The notes beneath the pieces were generated by a model. That model was not told the origin of the DNA, made no database searches, and worked only from the letters and a program-made list of their open reading frames with translations. 64,000 nt of DNA from Beijerinckia indica subsp. indica ATCC 9039. GTDB taxonomy: Bacteria; Pseudomonadota; Alphaproteobacteria; Rhizobiales; Beijerinckiaceae. The translations under genes and the position numbers were made by a program. Numbering within the stretch: position 1 is the stretch's first letter; the number at the start of each line of letters is the position of its first letter. Positions 45,005-53,943 of this stretch are shown here, piece after piece. The stretch is from NCBI RefSeq assembly GCF_000019845.1, contig NC_010580.1, forward strand, positions 117,737 through 181,736, in the 5' to 3' direction.

Positions 45005-45067
45005 GGCAACCTCATCAGCATGGTGCCCGAGGATGTCATGCGCTCGTGCGAACTCAGCGTGCTGTTC

Positions 45068-46525
45068 TCACGGGCTGGGCCTGGGGCTCGCTGAGGCGCT
45101 GTGCTCGGCATTCCCGGTGAACCGCTGGATCGCGCCTTGTATCTTTTCGACAGCCTTGCTGATGGCCTCGCCGGCCTTCTTGGCCAGTTCCTCGAGGGCA
45201 TTCTCGCCCTCTTTCCGTCCAGGGAGGACTTCGGCTTTTTCTCCAACGGATGCATCGACCTGTTGCAATTTGGCCGCGAGAGCACCGGCATCCGGCTGTT
45301 TCGCAATGACCGGCTCGATCGCTGCCCGCTTGTCGGCATAGTTGGCGAGCGCCGATGTCGCCTTGTCATAAGAGGCAGCGAGGTTTTTCTCGGTCAGCAA
45401 GGCTTGATCGAATTGGCCGCGCAGGTCCGCATAGCGCCCGCCTGAGCGCATTTCGGAGAGGACGCCGGCCATGCCTTCGGGTTTGGATTTTGCGGCCTGC
45501 TCGATCTTGGCCATGATGGCCCGGCCAGGGCCATTCGAGAACTCTTGCAGGGCTGCATTAGCGTCGGCTCCTGCCTCGAAAGTGCTCTGGATGGCCTTTT
45601 CCTCGTTGCGCGGTCCGAGGACGTTGGCTTGATAGTTCGAGAGCCGGTCGAACAGCGAAACCCGTTGGGCATCCGCGTTCTCAGCCTTCGATCGTTCGGG
45701 TCCAAGATTGGAAAGGATTTCGGCCGCGGCCCCAGGCAGGCGCAATTTGATGCCCGTGATTTCTGGATCGGTGAAAATCTGATTGGCATCCTGGCGAGAC
45801 GGGGGAGCGGCCTGATTATTCGCCTGAGTGGCAGGTTTCTCCGCCTGACGCTCGGCAGAGTTTATTGTAGCCGCTGCAGCTTGAGTTTGTTGGGCCTCGG
45901 GAATTCTTTGGGCAAGCCGGGCCTCGTTTTCCAAAGTGGCTGCTTTGCTGTTGGTTTCTTGCGTGTGTTGGTCGGGTAGAGTTGTTGTATTAGCAGCTTC
46001 AAGCCGGATTTTGGTTACGAGATTATGATCATCGATATTTGGCGTATCCTTCAACAAGGCCTGCATGCCTTCATTACGAAGATTGGGTAACGTCGTCCCA
46101 CTTTTCCGCAATTGATCGCGTAAGGCTTGCGGCATGGACAGGACGGCTCCCACCTTCTCCGCGTCCTGCACCGCATAGGCGAGCTTTGTGCGGACGGTGG
46201 GATCATCAAGTTTTGCGGGGGTGTCCGCGTCTTGCCTCAACTCCTTGATGGCTTCGCCGAGTTTGTCTGGCAAAGCGCGGTTGGCCCGGATGATTTCGAG
46301 CTGCATGATCAATTGACGAAGTTCATCATGGTCTTCTTTTTTTGGCTCATGAGCATCGGGCGATTTAGCTGTAGTGTCAGCCGATTTGGGGGTTTCAGCG
46401 TCCGGTTTAATGGCCCCAGCGTCTTTCCCTTCGGGTTTAACGGTTTCGGGTTTGGTCACAGGGTCCGGGCGATCACTGGCAAAACGAAGGGGTTCTGAGC
46501 GGTCCCGTTCATTGAGATCTGGCAT
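45068..46525 (-). CDS. Large soluble helical protein of the conjugation cluster
   Basis: A 485-residue hydrophilic protein without signal peptide or membrane helix. The first 70 residues are proline-, lysine- and aspartate-rich and likely disordered. The rest is alanine/glutamate-rich helical sequence, with long coiled-coil stretches ('LAKKAGEAISKAVEKIQGAI'). AGGAGAG lies before the ATG at 46525. It is between the IcmX/TraW-like gene and dotA, so it may be a transfer-specific cytoplasmic protein, possibly a substrate or chaperone. No homologous domain is recognised. Confidence 0.68.
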   Translation of the reverse strand: MPDLNERDRSEPLRFASDRPDPVTKPETVKPEGKDAGAIKPDAETPKSADTTAKSPDAHEPKKEDHDELRQLIMQLEIIRANRALPDKLGEAIKELRQDADTPAKLDDPTVRTKLAYAVQDAEKVGAVLSMPQALRDQLRKSGTTLPNLRNEGMQALLKDTPNIDDHNLVTKIRLEAANTTTLPDQHTQETNSKAATLENEARLAQRIPEAQQTQAAAATINSAERQAEKPATQANNQAAPPSRQDANQIFTDPEITGIKLRLPGAAAEILSNLGPERSKAENADAQRVSLFDRLSNYQANVLGPRNEEKAIQSTFEAGADANAALQEFSNGPGRAIMAKIEQAAKSKPEGMAGVLSEMRSGGRYADLRGQFDQALLTEKNLAASYDKATSALANYADKRAAIEPVIAKQPDAGALAAKLQQVDASVGEKAEVLPGRKEGENALEELAKKAGEAISKAVEKIQGAIQRFTGNAEHSASASPRPSP

Positions 46526-46542
46526 GGAACTCTCCTGTTCTT

Positions 46543-47712
46543 TCAGTTGGCAACGATGGATGGGGTCGGCATGGGTGTGGGCTCAAGTGAGCGCTCGGCT
46601 TCGGCGGCGAGTTGCGTCGCATTCGTGCTGGCGTTCATCATGCCCAGCCGATAATTATGGAGAAGCAGATAATTGGTGAGTGCGAGCTCTTGCGCGACTT
46701 CGCGCTGCAGGGCGGCCGGGGTCATGGCCATGAGTTGCGCAGCATAGTTCAGCGAACCATAGCGGCGATTGACGTCGAGGGTCAGACCTTGCAGCCAGGA
46801 TCCGTTCTGTGTTGCCGGCAGGCCTTCGTCGGTCATTTCCCGCTGCTGTTCAGCCGAGAGCGGGATGGATTGAGTCTGTGCCGCCATGACGTAATCGAGC
46901 GTGTTGCGCGCCAGCGAAACACGGGCATTATATTCCCGCCGTCTAACCCTTGCTTCTTCACCCATGGTCGATGTCAATTGACTACCTCGCAGAGCCGCCG
47001 GAACAATCGGCTGGATCAGCGTCATGGCATAGGCATTGGCGTCATTGACGCCTTGCTGACCATTGTAGGTGCCTGTTCCAAAAAGGCTCGAGGCGCGTTG
47101 ATCGGCGTTTGGTGTAGCGGAAAGCTGGCAAAGGCCTGCATCAGCTTCCGTTTGCGAACAGTAGAATTTGCTGTGGTAATCGTTGTTCGATGCGATGGCT
47201 TGCGCGGTTCCATAAAAGGCTGGGGTGTTCGCATTCGCCTCACCACGATTATCATTGACGTCTTGAATGGCTCTGGCGACTTTCCAGCTTTGACCAGCCC
47301 CGACGATGACGGTCTGGCCGTTATCCTGCCCCGCACAAATCAGCGGGTTAATTGTATGTTGATCGCGGATCTGCGAATTCCGGACATCCCTCTGGAACCG
47401 GGCCATGGCCGTGTTCGATGCATCGGCGATTTGCTGCTGTGCGGAGATTTGGGCCTTGGAATAATTGGCGTTTTGCGTGAAGCCTTTGAGCAGCAATTCC
47501 GTGACGCTGCCATTGACGGCGCTGCCGATCCCATCCTGCAGGCTGGATATTCCTGAATTGACCTGTTTGATGACGCTCGAAATTGTGCTGATGACTGGCA
47601 GCGTCGTCCAATCGACCACAGGCATTTGTGCCGAAGTCGGCGCAGCGCCGAAGACCATGGCGCCCAACACGAGGCCGACGGCTGTCGAGGCTAGAGGAGA
47701 AATGCGCTTCAT
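46543..47712 (-). CDS. Exported protein of the conjugation cluster, possibly IcmX/TraW-like
   Basis: A 389-residue secreted protein. The signal peptide is 'MKRISPLASTAVGLVLGAMV' ending near TSAQ. The mature part is helical ('ISSVIKQVNSGISSLQDGIG', 'KAQISAQQQIADASNTAMAR') with conserved-looking cysteines in 'PLICAGQDNG' and 'KFYCSQTEADAGLCQL'. The start at 47712 has GGAG seven bases upstream. In R64 the exported TraW (IcmX counterpart) lies near TraY, and this gene is in the equivalent place, but similarity cannot be shown by eye. It is probably periplasmic and tied to the type IVB channel. Confidence 0.6.
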   Translation of the reverse strand: MKRISPLASTAVGLVLGAMVFGAAPTSAQMPVVDWTTLPVISTISSVIKQVNSGISSLQDGIGSAVNGSVTELLLKGFTQNANYSKAQISAQQQIADASNTAMARFQRDVRNSQIRDQHTINPLICAGQDNGQTVIVGAGQSWKVARAIQDVNDNRGEANANTPAFYGTAQAIASNNDYHSKFYCSQTEADAGLCQLSATPNADQRASSLFGTGTYNGQQGVNDANAYAMTLIQPIVPAALRGSQLTSTMGEEARVRRREYNARVSLARNTLDYVMAAQTQSIPLSAEQQREMTDEGLPATQNGSWLQGLTLDVNRRYGSLNYAAQLMAMTPAALQREVAQELALTNYLLLHNYRLGMMNASTNATQLAAEAERSLEPTPMPTPSIVAN

Positions 47713-47720
47713 GGAAACTC

Positions 47721-48266
47721 CTACCAAAGGCCGTTTTGTTGAGAGACGGTGTAGCCCGCGGGGGCAACGCCGGCGCCATTGACGCGGAATTGCCCATTGC
47801 CATTCCCGCTGACGCTGATCGAGCCCATGGGCGGGCCGCCGCCGCCAAAAGTCAGTTTCGGGCAGCTCAGACCGCCTCCAAGATTGCCGAGGCCGCCGAA
47901 GCCGAGATTAAAGCCGGTGAGTGTGATGCCGCATTGCGGCTGGCCCAAAGAATTCTGCCAGGCCGAGGAAATCGCGTTGCAGATCTGGCCCTCGATCGAT
48001 TGCAGAAGATTGGTTGGGTTGAGAAAATTGGTGATGACATCGAGGCCCGCGCCTTTGAAGAAATTGTCGAGGCAGGTGAGGGTTTTTACGCTCTTCGGGG
48101 CATTGATATTGGCATCATCAGCCGCGATCCGTTGTGAGATGGTATCAGCGGACACTTGTACGAGCTTGGCGCAACCGGCAGTGCCGGTGGTCGTATTCAC
48201 GGTCTGCGCGAAGGCGGGCAGGGGAATGGCGAGGCAGACAAGCACCATGGGGAGAGAACGCTTCAT
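47721..48266 (-). CDS. Exported cysteine-containing protein of the conjugation cluster
   Basis: A 181-residue precursor. The signal peptide is 'MKRSLPMVLVCLAIPLPAFA'. The mature part carries cysteines in 'TAGCAKLVQVSADTISQRIA', 'VKTLTCLDNFFKGAG', 'IEGQICNAISSAWQ' and 'QPQCGITLTGF', then a glycine-rich region. GGGAGG precedes the ATG at 48266, which overlaps the stop of the gene upstream (ATGA-type coupling). The next gene starts eight bases after its end. It is probably a periplasmic or outer-membrane transfer component. No family is recognised. Confidence 0.7.
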   Translation of the reverse strand: MKRSLPMVLVCLAIPLPAFAQTVNTTTGTAGCAKLVQVSADTISQRIAADDANINAPKSVKTLTCLDNFFKGAGLDVITNFLNPTNLLQSIEGQICNAISSAWQNSLGQPQCGITLTGFNLGFGGLGNLGGGLSCPKLTFGGGGPPMGSISVSGNGNGQFRVNGAGVAPAGYTVSQQNGLW

Positions 48267-48724
48267 CACGCATCCTCCCGCATGTGTTTGGTGACGTCCT
48301 TGAGAAAGGCAACCCGCTCTGGCGCATAGATCCGACGCATCATCTTATCGCGCTTGTCCGCTTGTAAGGCGCGCGAGAGCGAAAGACTGGATCCCTTATC
48401 CTTGCTGGTCAGCAGGGCAGCGGTGACGGCTCGCCGATGGGGCAGGCCGGGATGGGTCATGAGGGCCAGAAGCTGGACTTTGCGATCGATGGGGAGACCT
48501 TGCAGAAAATCCTGCACTTGATCTCGCGTGGCCTGGCTCTGCAGGGCCTCCGATAATGCTTCGGGCTTGCTCTGGCGTGCTCTATCGATCGCGGAGGCAA
48601 AGCGAATGAAATCCTCGGACAGAACAGGATCATTCGCGGCTTCTTCGAGCGGATCGATGAGGTGGATGGGACCATCGGCTGGCTCGAGCCAGCATGGAGG
48701 GGCAGGCGGGGAAGGATCGGGCAT
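48266..48724 (-). CDS. Soluble unknown protein of the conjugation cluster
   Basis: A 152-residue cytoplasmic protein, helical ('EDFIRFASAIDRARQSKPEA', 'SQATRDQVQDFLQGLPIDRK', 'VQLLALMTHPGLPHRRAVTA'). It has CGGAG before its ATG at 48724 and shares bases with the start of the next gene at 48266, so they are translated together. No signal peptide, no membrane helix and no recognised domain. Its job in transfer is unknown. Confidence 0.68.
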   Translation of the reverse strand: MPDPSPPAPPCWLEPADGPIHLIDPLEEAANDPVLSEDFIRFASAIDRARQSKPEALSEALQSQATRDQVQDFLQGLPIDRKVQLLALMTHPGLPHRRAVTAALLTSKDKGSSLSLSRALQADKRDKMMRRIYAPERVAFLKDVTKHMREDA

Positions 48725-48790
48725 GGAACGGCTCCGGTGGATGATCCGGAGCAGGGTCGATAGATGTCGCGCGAAAACAAAAGCGCGTGC

Positions 48791-49234
48791 CTAGAGGCTT
48801 AAAACAAGCGCTTGTCCCTTAACAGATACATGAATGCCCAGTGGCTGCACAGCTTCCTCCAGGACGATCTTCCATTCCCGCCCGCCCCTCCAATCGACCA
48901 GAACGTCTGGTGTAATGCCGGGACCGAACTGGATGGTCATATGAGGAGGAACGATCTGTTTGAGAGCAAAACTGAGGGGGATTTGCGATCCAAATCCTAT
49001 TGCTTGCGCTTCAAGGGAGGATTTGGGTTTCAGTATTGCGGTTTTATTCTTATTCCCTCCAGTCTGTTGGGAATGTTGAGGTTTTCTTTTGTTGAGAGAT
49101 TTGGCTGGTTTCGGTTGAGTCTTCTTGATGCCTTCGGCCGCATGAGATGCTGAGGGCAGAACTGTAAATTCGGCTTTGGCGGGAGCACAAAGGGCGAATG
49201 ACCCAAGAAGAACAATAGAGAGCAACGCACGCAT
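48791..49234 (-). CDS. Exported protein with a TcpQ-like C-terminal domain
   Basis: A 147-residue precursor with signal peptide 'MRALLSIVLLGSFALCAPAK' (cleavage near AKA). The last 75 residues ('SQIPLSFALKQIVPPHMTIQ', 'FGPGITPDVLVDWRGGREWK', 'IVLEEAVQPLGIHVSVKGQA') follow the TcpQ / secretin N-domain pattern, a small fold that binds secretins or type IVB core proteins such as DotD. AGGGGA precedes the ATG. It is the first gene of the minus-strand transfer operon and likely works at the outer membrane. Confidence 0.7.
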   Translation of the reverse strand: MRALLSIVLLGSFALCAPAKAEFTVLPSASHAAEGIKKTQPKPAKSLNKRKPQHSQQTGGNKNKTAILKPKSSLEAQAIGFGSQIPLSFALKQIVPPHMTIQFGPGITPDVLVDWRGGREWKIVLEEAVQPLGIHVSVKGQALVLSL

Positions 49235-49396
49235 AGGTATCCCCTTTCCATTGCTCTCAAAGGTTGTTGAAGCGCATGCAAACTCAAACGGGATATTTTC
49301 TGAATCGGTCTCGCGCGATTTTAAAGGAATAGCTAAAAAAGCATGTTCTTCACGGACTAGCGAGCGCGCACATGAGAGATTTATCGGGGGAGGCTT

Positions 49397-49852
49397 ATGC
49401 CGAGAAAGCCCGTTAACATAAACAATCTAGACGATGAAACTCTTAAGAGCCTCGCAATTATTGGGAAAAAAATAAAAGATATGAGGGTAGCGAAAGGACT
49501 CTCTCAAAAGGCTTTAAGCGGCAAGTCTGGCGTATCACACCAATATATATTGTTGATTGAGATAGGAACACAAAACGCTACAATAGGAATATTAAAACGT
49601 ATCTCTGACGCTCTAGAAGTTCCATTTTATTCAATATTACCAGATGAATGGCTGACTGGCGGCCTTGATGAATATGTACTCAATCTTTTTGAGAAACAGT
49701 CATCCCATCTAAAAAAGGACTTTGCTGATAATTCGATGACCGTTTCAATTCTTGACAATATGTGGAAGAAATTTGATGAAGCTCGAACTATGATTGAAGA
49801 AGCGCAACGAGCATTGGGGGACATATTGGAACGTGTGAAATCTGGAAAATGA
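49397..49852 (+). CDS. XRE-family helix-turn-helix regulator
   Basis: A 151-residue protein with the strong ribosome site GGGGGAGG. Residues about 20-80 are an XRE helix-turn-helix: 'IGKKIKDMRVAKGLSQKALS', 'GKSGVSHQYILLIEIGTQNA' and 'TIGILKRISDALEVPFYSIL'. A helical C-terminal tail ('RTMIEEAQRALGDILERVKS') may dimerise. It is AT-richer than neighbours and lies between the divergent transfer blocks (minus-strand genes end their promoters at 49234; plus-strand genes begin at 49961), so it may repress conjugation. This role is inferred from position. Confidence 0.85.
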   Translation: MPRKPVNINNLDDETLKSLAIIGKKIKDMRVAKGLSQKALSGKSGVSHQYILLIEIGTQNATIGILKRISDALEVPFYSILPDEWLTGGLDEYVLNLFEKQSSHLKKDFADNSMTVSILDNMWKKFDEARTMIEEAQRALGDILERVKSGK

Positions 49853-49960
49853 GGAAAGCCTATTAACATGAATTTCTGATATCTAATATTTTAGTTCTTG
49901 ACTGATCTATTATATTAGAGCGAAAGTCTGTTCCGGTTAAGGTCACCGGAGCGGATCCCT

Positions 49961-50935
49961 ATGCTGTTGCAGCCAAGCCTGCCAGGATTGGACTATCTCG
50001 AGCAGGATGAGACGCATGCGTCTGTCCTGTCTTTCACTGCCCCACCACGCGCATCGGTTCTCCAGTCGCTCGACCTGATCCTGATGGGCATGGTTGGCGC
50101 AGGGCTCGGGATCGAGGCTCTCTGTCTCTATTTCGATCTCACGCGAATTCAGTTGTGTGAGCGCTTGCTCGCGCTCGATCTGGAGATGCCAGCGGATAAA
50201 CCCATCAGGCGGTTTGCCGGTAAAAATCCCTGGAGCGTCGAGGATATACGCCATCTCATCCGATGGTGGAGTGATGGCATCCATGTCAAAAGCATCGCGC
50301 CCAGCCTTGCCCGTTCTGAGAATGCGATACGCGCCAAAGCGCGACGGATCGGGCTTCCACGGCGTGATCGCCGGCTTTTGTCATATCAAGATCTTCCACC
50401 GCTAAAGCCGCTTCCTCTCGATGAGCCGTCATCGGAAAGCCTTCAGAGTGACATTCTTCCAGAAACGCATTCAAACCTCACACTCACGCCTCAGACAAAA
50501 CGGTTTGGCGTCGAAATCTGGAAGAAAGAGCACGATGATGATGCGTTGCTGCTCTATTTTGGTCAGATCAACAATGCCATGGCGGCCCAATATCTGAACG
50601 ATAAATGGGGCACTCACTATTCCGCGGCGGCCGTAAGCTCCCGTTGGACACGCCTCGGCTGTAAGGGCCGAAATCGCAAAGCAATGGCGGCGTCTTTCGA
50701 TCCGGTCACTGCCGAAGCCAATTTCAAGGCATCCGGTTTCGTCAAACGTCAATGTCATACATTGAAACGCGTGTTTGTCGAAAGGCGGGGCGTCTATTCC
50801 TACAATTGCCCCGAGGCACAAAAACGCGTGGAGAAAATCACGATCAGGAAGCCGCGCGAAACCGTGGATCATTATCGTCGCGGATCGGTCAGCTTGCCTG
50901 TGCTCAAATTTCTCGAGCGTAATTCGTCTCTCTAA
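49961..50935 (+). CDS. Putative DNA-binding protein with two Myb/GcrA-like regions
   Basis: A 324-residue soluble protein. Two stretches look like small helix-turn-helix units: 'WSVEDIRHLIRWWSDGIHVK' with 'SIAPSLARSENAIRAKARRI', and later 'ALLLYFGQINNAMAAQYLND' with 'HYSAAAVSSRWTRLGCKGRN'. Both end in Ile/Leu-Gly, as SANT or GcrA-type domains do. The C-terminus is basic. It begins the plus-strand transfer block, 50 bases before dotI, and could regulate it. No ortholog in R64 or Legionella is known to me. Start at 49961 is the first ATG, with GGAG-like 'CCGGAGCG' upstream. Confidence 0.66.
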   Translation: MLLQPSLPGLDYLEQDETHASVLSFTAPPRASVLQSLDLILMGMVGAGLGIEALCLYFDLTRIQLCERLLALDLEMPADKPIRRFAGKNPWSVEDIRHLIRWWSDGIHVKSIAPSLARSENAIRAKARRIGLPRRDRRLLSYQDLPPLKPLPLDEPSSESLQSDILPETHSNLTLTPQTKRFGVEIWKKEHDDDALLLYFGQINNAMAAQYLNDKWGTHYSAAAVSSRWTRLGCKGRNRKAMAASFDPVTAEANFKASGFVKRQCHTLKRVFVERRGVYSYNCPEAQKRVEKITIRKPRETVDHYRRGSVSLPVLKFLERNSSL

Positions 50936-50984
50936 TTCATTTTCACGATTTTGTTTTCGCGCGGCAAAGCGGGAGCCTCATGCC

Positions 50985-51614
50985 ATGCAAAACCAACGTG
51001 CGGCTGTCATGCGTCGTTTATCCGATCCCGATTTTCAGGCCTCTCTTGTCAACAAGAGCATCATGCTCGTCATGGGCATGTTTGTCATGCAGGCCATCTT
51101 CGTCATCCATGATGTCTATGTGTGGATGAACCCGCCACAAAACAAGTTTTTCATCGTGGATGGAAAAGGGCCTCCGCATCTTGCGACTCCCTTGTCGAGC
51201 CCGGTTCGTGGCGATCGCGAAATGCTCGCCTGGACCGTGGATTCCATCCTCGGCGTGTATAACCTGAACTATCACGATTATCCCGTGCAATTGACGACGG
51301 CGGGCCGTCGCTTCACGCAGAAGGGCTGGATCAGCTGGGCTGACAGTTACAAAAAGAGCGGTAATTTCGACACCATGAAACAGGCCATGCTGCTCTGTGA
51401 CGCGCAGGCCCAGCGGGCGGCGATCATTCGCGAAAGCACAATGCTGCAAGACGCGCTTGCCTACAGGATCGAAGTTCCGATCGTTCAGACCTGCCGCAAC
51501 TCGCAGCAAACCTCATCACAAAATATGCTGCTGACCGCGCTCGTCGTCCGCACCAATTCCGAAGATTATCCTGACGGGCTCGCGATCGAGCAACTCGTTG
51601 CCCGGCCTATGTGA
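50985..51614 (+). CDS. dotI: DotI/IcmL/TraM-family type IVB secretion protein
   Basis: A 209-residue inner-membrane protein. A short cytoplasmic start is followed by one membrane helix ('SIMLVMGMFVMQAIFVIHDV') and a periplasmic domain with 'WTVDSILGVYNLNYHDYPVQ' and 'LTTAGRRFTQKGWISWADSY', the DotI/IcmL signature. In Legionella DotI forms part of the core inner-membrane complex; R64 TraM is its counterpart. The ATG at 50985, behind GGGAGCC, is used. It overlaps nothing and is followed by dotH after eight bases. It starts the icmL-K-E-G-C-D-J-B-like order. Confidence 0.9.
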   Translation: MQNQRAAVMRRLSDPDFQASLVNKSIMLVMGMFVMQAIFVIHDVYVWMNPPQNKFFIVDGKGPPHLATPLSSPVRGDREMLAWTVDSILGVYNLNYHDYPVQLTTAGRRFTQKGWISWADSYKKSGNFDTMKQAMLLCDAQAQRAAIIRESTMLQDALAYRIEVPIVQTCRNSQQTSSQNMLLTALVVRTNSEDYPDGLAIEQLVARPM

Positions 51615-51622
51615 GGAGTGCC

Positions 51623-52585
51623 ATGCCCAACCAATTCAATTTATGGTGTTGCGCCAGCGCGCTGATCCTCCTGTCAGGATCAGCGTTCGCGCAAGTTGTT
51701 GCCAATACGGGGAATAATTCTCTCTCGCCCAATGATGTGGAAGTCGGCCCCGCGACGGATCTACCGGCCAACGCTCTCCCTCTTACCCCTGAAATGATCC
51801 GTGAACTCGGTCGGCGCTACCGTGAGATCAAGCGGGAAGAAGAGCGGGCAACGACGCAAATCGCGACCCCCGTTAGCCGCAGGATCAATGTCGCCTTCAT
51901 TCCCGGCCAGGCGACGAATATCATTCAAACGGTCAAGGGCTATCCTTCGGCGATTTCCTTCTTTGATAGCACCGGGCAGCCCTGGCCGATCGAGTGGAAC
52001 TCCAATTCCAATCCCTCATCGATCGCGGGCGGCAGCAATTGCAATGCCACGACCAATACGGGTGGGCCGGCCGTTGCAGCGGTCGGTTTTCATGTGTGTA
52101 CGCCAACAAAAGGTAGCAACGTCCTCGAGGTCACGCCAATGTCACTGGAGCCGCGTGGAGGCCTGGTGGTGACACTCGAAGGCGCGCCGAAGCCACTCTC
52201 CTTCATGCTGGTCGGCGGCGGCGGACGCTACGATTCCGATGTTTCTGTTCATGTCGCCGATCGCGGACCGCATGCAAAGGTCGAGATCACGCGGAGAACA
52301 CCCGCCCCGGATACGGGCTCCGGCTTTCTGACGGCGATGCTGGATGGCGTCCCCCCGGCCGAAGCCACGCCGCTCGTCGTGAGCGGCGTCTCGCCCGAGG
52401 ATCTTCGAGCCTGGAGGCTCGGCGATAAGGTGTTCTTGCGCACGCGCATGACTTTGATTTCGCCAGAATGGACGGCCTCGGAGGCGGGCGAGGGTGGCCT
52501 GACGATCTATTCCGTACCGGCAACGCCTGTCGTGCTTCTCTCCGGGCATGGCCGTACCGTTTCCGCCGCCTTGCAGGAGCAATGA
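51623..52585 (+). CDS. dotH: DotH/IcmK/TraN-family outer-membrane core protein
   Basis: A 320-residue exported protein. The signal peptide is 'MPNQFNLWCCASALILLSGS' ending AFAQ. The N-terminal helical segment ('LTPEMIRELGRRYREIKREE') leads to the conserved beta domain: 'VSRRINVAFIPGQATNIIQT', 'VKGYPSAISFFDSTGQPWPI' and 'SNVLEVTPMSLEPRGGLVV'. DotH forms the outer-membrane ring with DotC, DotD and the DotG C-terminus. GAGGAG precedes the ATG at 51623. Its stop overlaps the spacer before dotG by a base or two. Confidence is high from family motifs and synteny. Confidence 0.9.
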   Translation: MPNQFNLWCCASALILLSGSAFAQVVANTGNNSLSPNDVEVGPATDLPANALPLTPEMIRELGRRYREIKREEERATTQIATPVSRRINVAFIPGQATNIIQTVKGYPSAISFFDSTGQPWPIEWNSNSNPSSIAGGSNCNATTNTGGPAVAAVGFHVCTPTKGSNVLEVTPMSLEPRGGLVVTLEGAPKPLSFMLVGGGGRYDSDVSVHVADRGPHAKVEITRRTPAPDTGSGFLTAMLDGVPPAEATPLVVSGVSPEDLRAWRLGDKVFLRTRMTLISPEWTASEAGEGGLTIYSVPATPVVLLSGHGRTVSAALQEQ

Positions 52586-52586
52586 A

Positions 52587-53888
52587 ATGGTCGATTTGAG
52601 CGCAAGCCTCAGCAAATTCTTGCCGCGTAAGCCGGCCTTTTTGAATGCAGGTGGAAAGGGGGGACCGCGGCGCCTTCTAGTCATCGCGAGCACAGGGGTC
52701 AGCATGATGGCCCTCGTGGTCGTGCTCTCGTTGCAGAGCCAGAAGGACTCTCTCGATTCGAGCGTCACCAAGCCGCCTGCGATCAATCCGAATCCTGGCG
52801 GCCTGCAGTCCGATCCCGCCCAAGAAAAATTGCGGACGGTCACGCAAAGGGAGCAAGCCAAAAAGGCCGAAGAAATTGGCTATTCGTTTACGCCTGTCAT
52901 GGCGGGCAGTCAGCGCACGAAACCTTTGATCACTCCTGAATTCCCGGAGGTGCAGGAGCCCCCGAAACCTCTTGTCGGAACTCCCGTCATCGCTCCCGTA
53001 ACGCCGCCGAAGCGCGTTGTCTCACTCAATCCGGCTGTGGAGAGCGATGCTCCCTCGCAAGCGATGATCCACAAGGTTGCGCAACGGAGCCAGGAAGAAG
53101 ACAAAGCCTATCAGATGGCGATCGCGCAGATGCTGAGCTCCTGGGAAGGACGCCCACCCCGTACCGATATCATTCTACCTCCCGAAGACAAGATCATCAG
53201 TAAAAGCGGAGATGAACCGCGTGCGTCACAGGCCGAGCCTGCCTCTGGTCTGGCGGCGCGATCCAAAGCCAACCGATCCCCGGCCATCCTTGATCAGCGG
53301 GCAAGGGAAACGGTGCTGATCCCGGCTGGCCGCATGATCTATGCCCATACGGTCACGGCGGCTGATAGCGACAGCAACGGCCCCATCATCCTGCAGGCCG
53401 ATAGCGGTCCCCTGGCCGGAGACCGGATGATTGGCTCTTTTTCCAAGAGCAAAAGCACGCGGCTTATCGTCCTGGTCCAGAAGATTGAACACAATGGCCA
53501 GGAACTCACGGCTGACGGCCTCGTCGTGGCGCCTGACACGATGGAGACAACGGTCGCCTCCGATGTCGATCAACATTACATGGAACGCGTGATCATTCCG
53601 GGCGCCGCCGCTTTTGTCGAAGGGGTCGGCCAGGCGATCGCCATGAGCAATACGACCAGTCAGGTCAGCCCCTTGGGCGGGGTCACGGCTTTCACGAAGC
53701 TCAATTTTCAACAGCAGCTTGGGGTTGGCGCGGGCGCGGTCGCCAGTCGCCTGGGAAGCATTCTCACCCAGCAAATGCCGACCGGCCCAACCGTGCAGCT
53801 CGGCGCCAATCTTCCCGTCGGCGTCATGTTTATCTCTCCCGTAAAAATGAAAACTGCCGCGGACCAAGCCTCGTCTTTCGCGCAGTAG
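52587..53888 (+). CDS. dotG: DotG/IcmE/TraO-family channel protein (VirB10-like)
   Basis: A 433-residue protein. One N-terminal membrane helix ('RRLLVIASTGVSMMALVVVL') is followed by a proline-rich spanning region and a C-terminal VirB10/TrbI-like beta domain: 'ETVLIPAGRMIYAHTVTAAD', 'PIILQADSGPLAGDRMIGSF', 'STRLIVLVQKIEHNGQELTA'. It spans inner and outer membranes as the channel scaffold. The long pentapeptide repeats of Legionella DotG are absent, as in plasmid TraO proteins. It starts two bases after the dotH stop, with GGAG within dotH's end. Position and motifs agree. Confidence 0.9.
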   Translation: MVDLSASLSKFLPRKPAFLNAGGKGGPRRLLVIASTGVSMMALVVVLSLQSQKDSLDSSVTKPPAINPNPGGLQSDPAQEKLRTVTQREQAKKAEEIGYSFTPVMAGSQRTKPLITPEFPEVQEPPKPLVGTPVIAPVTPPKRVVSLNPAVESDAPSQAMIHKVAQRSQEEDKAYQMAIAQMLSSWEGRPPRTDIILPPEDKIISKSGDEPRASQAEPASGLAARSKANRSPAILDQRARETVLIPAGRMIYAHTVTAADSDSNGPIILQADSGPLAGDRMIGSFSKSKSTRLIVLVQKIEHNGQELTADGLVVAPDTMETTVASDVDQHYMERVIIPGAAAFVEGVGQAIAMSNTTSQVSPLGGVTAFTKLNFQQQLGVGAGAVASRLGSILTQQMPTGPTVQLGANLPVGVMFISPVKMKTAADQASSFAQ

Positions 53889-53943
53889 GACAAGACGATT
53901 GGACAGGGGAAATCAGAAGCATTGATTGAGGGAGTATGATGTG

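Noticed and set aside
43922..45094. 390-codon plus-strand open frame
   Set aside because: It is antisense to dotA, rich in Gly/Asp/Arg/His, and has no ribosome site or domain; high GC leaves the opposite strand open by chance.
46612..47556. 314-codon plus-strand open frame
   Set aside because: Antisense shadow of the exported protein at 46543-47712, without recognisable features.
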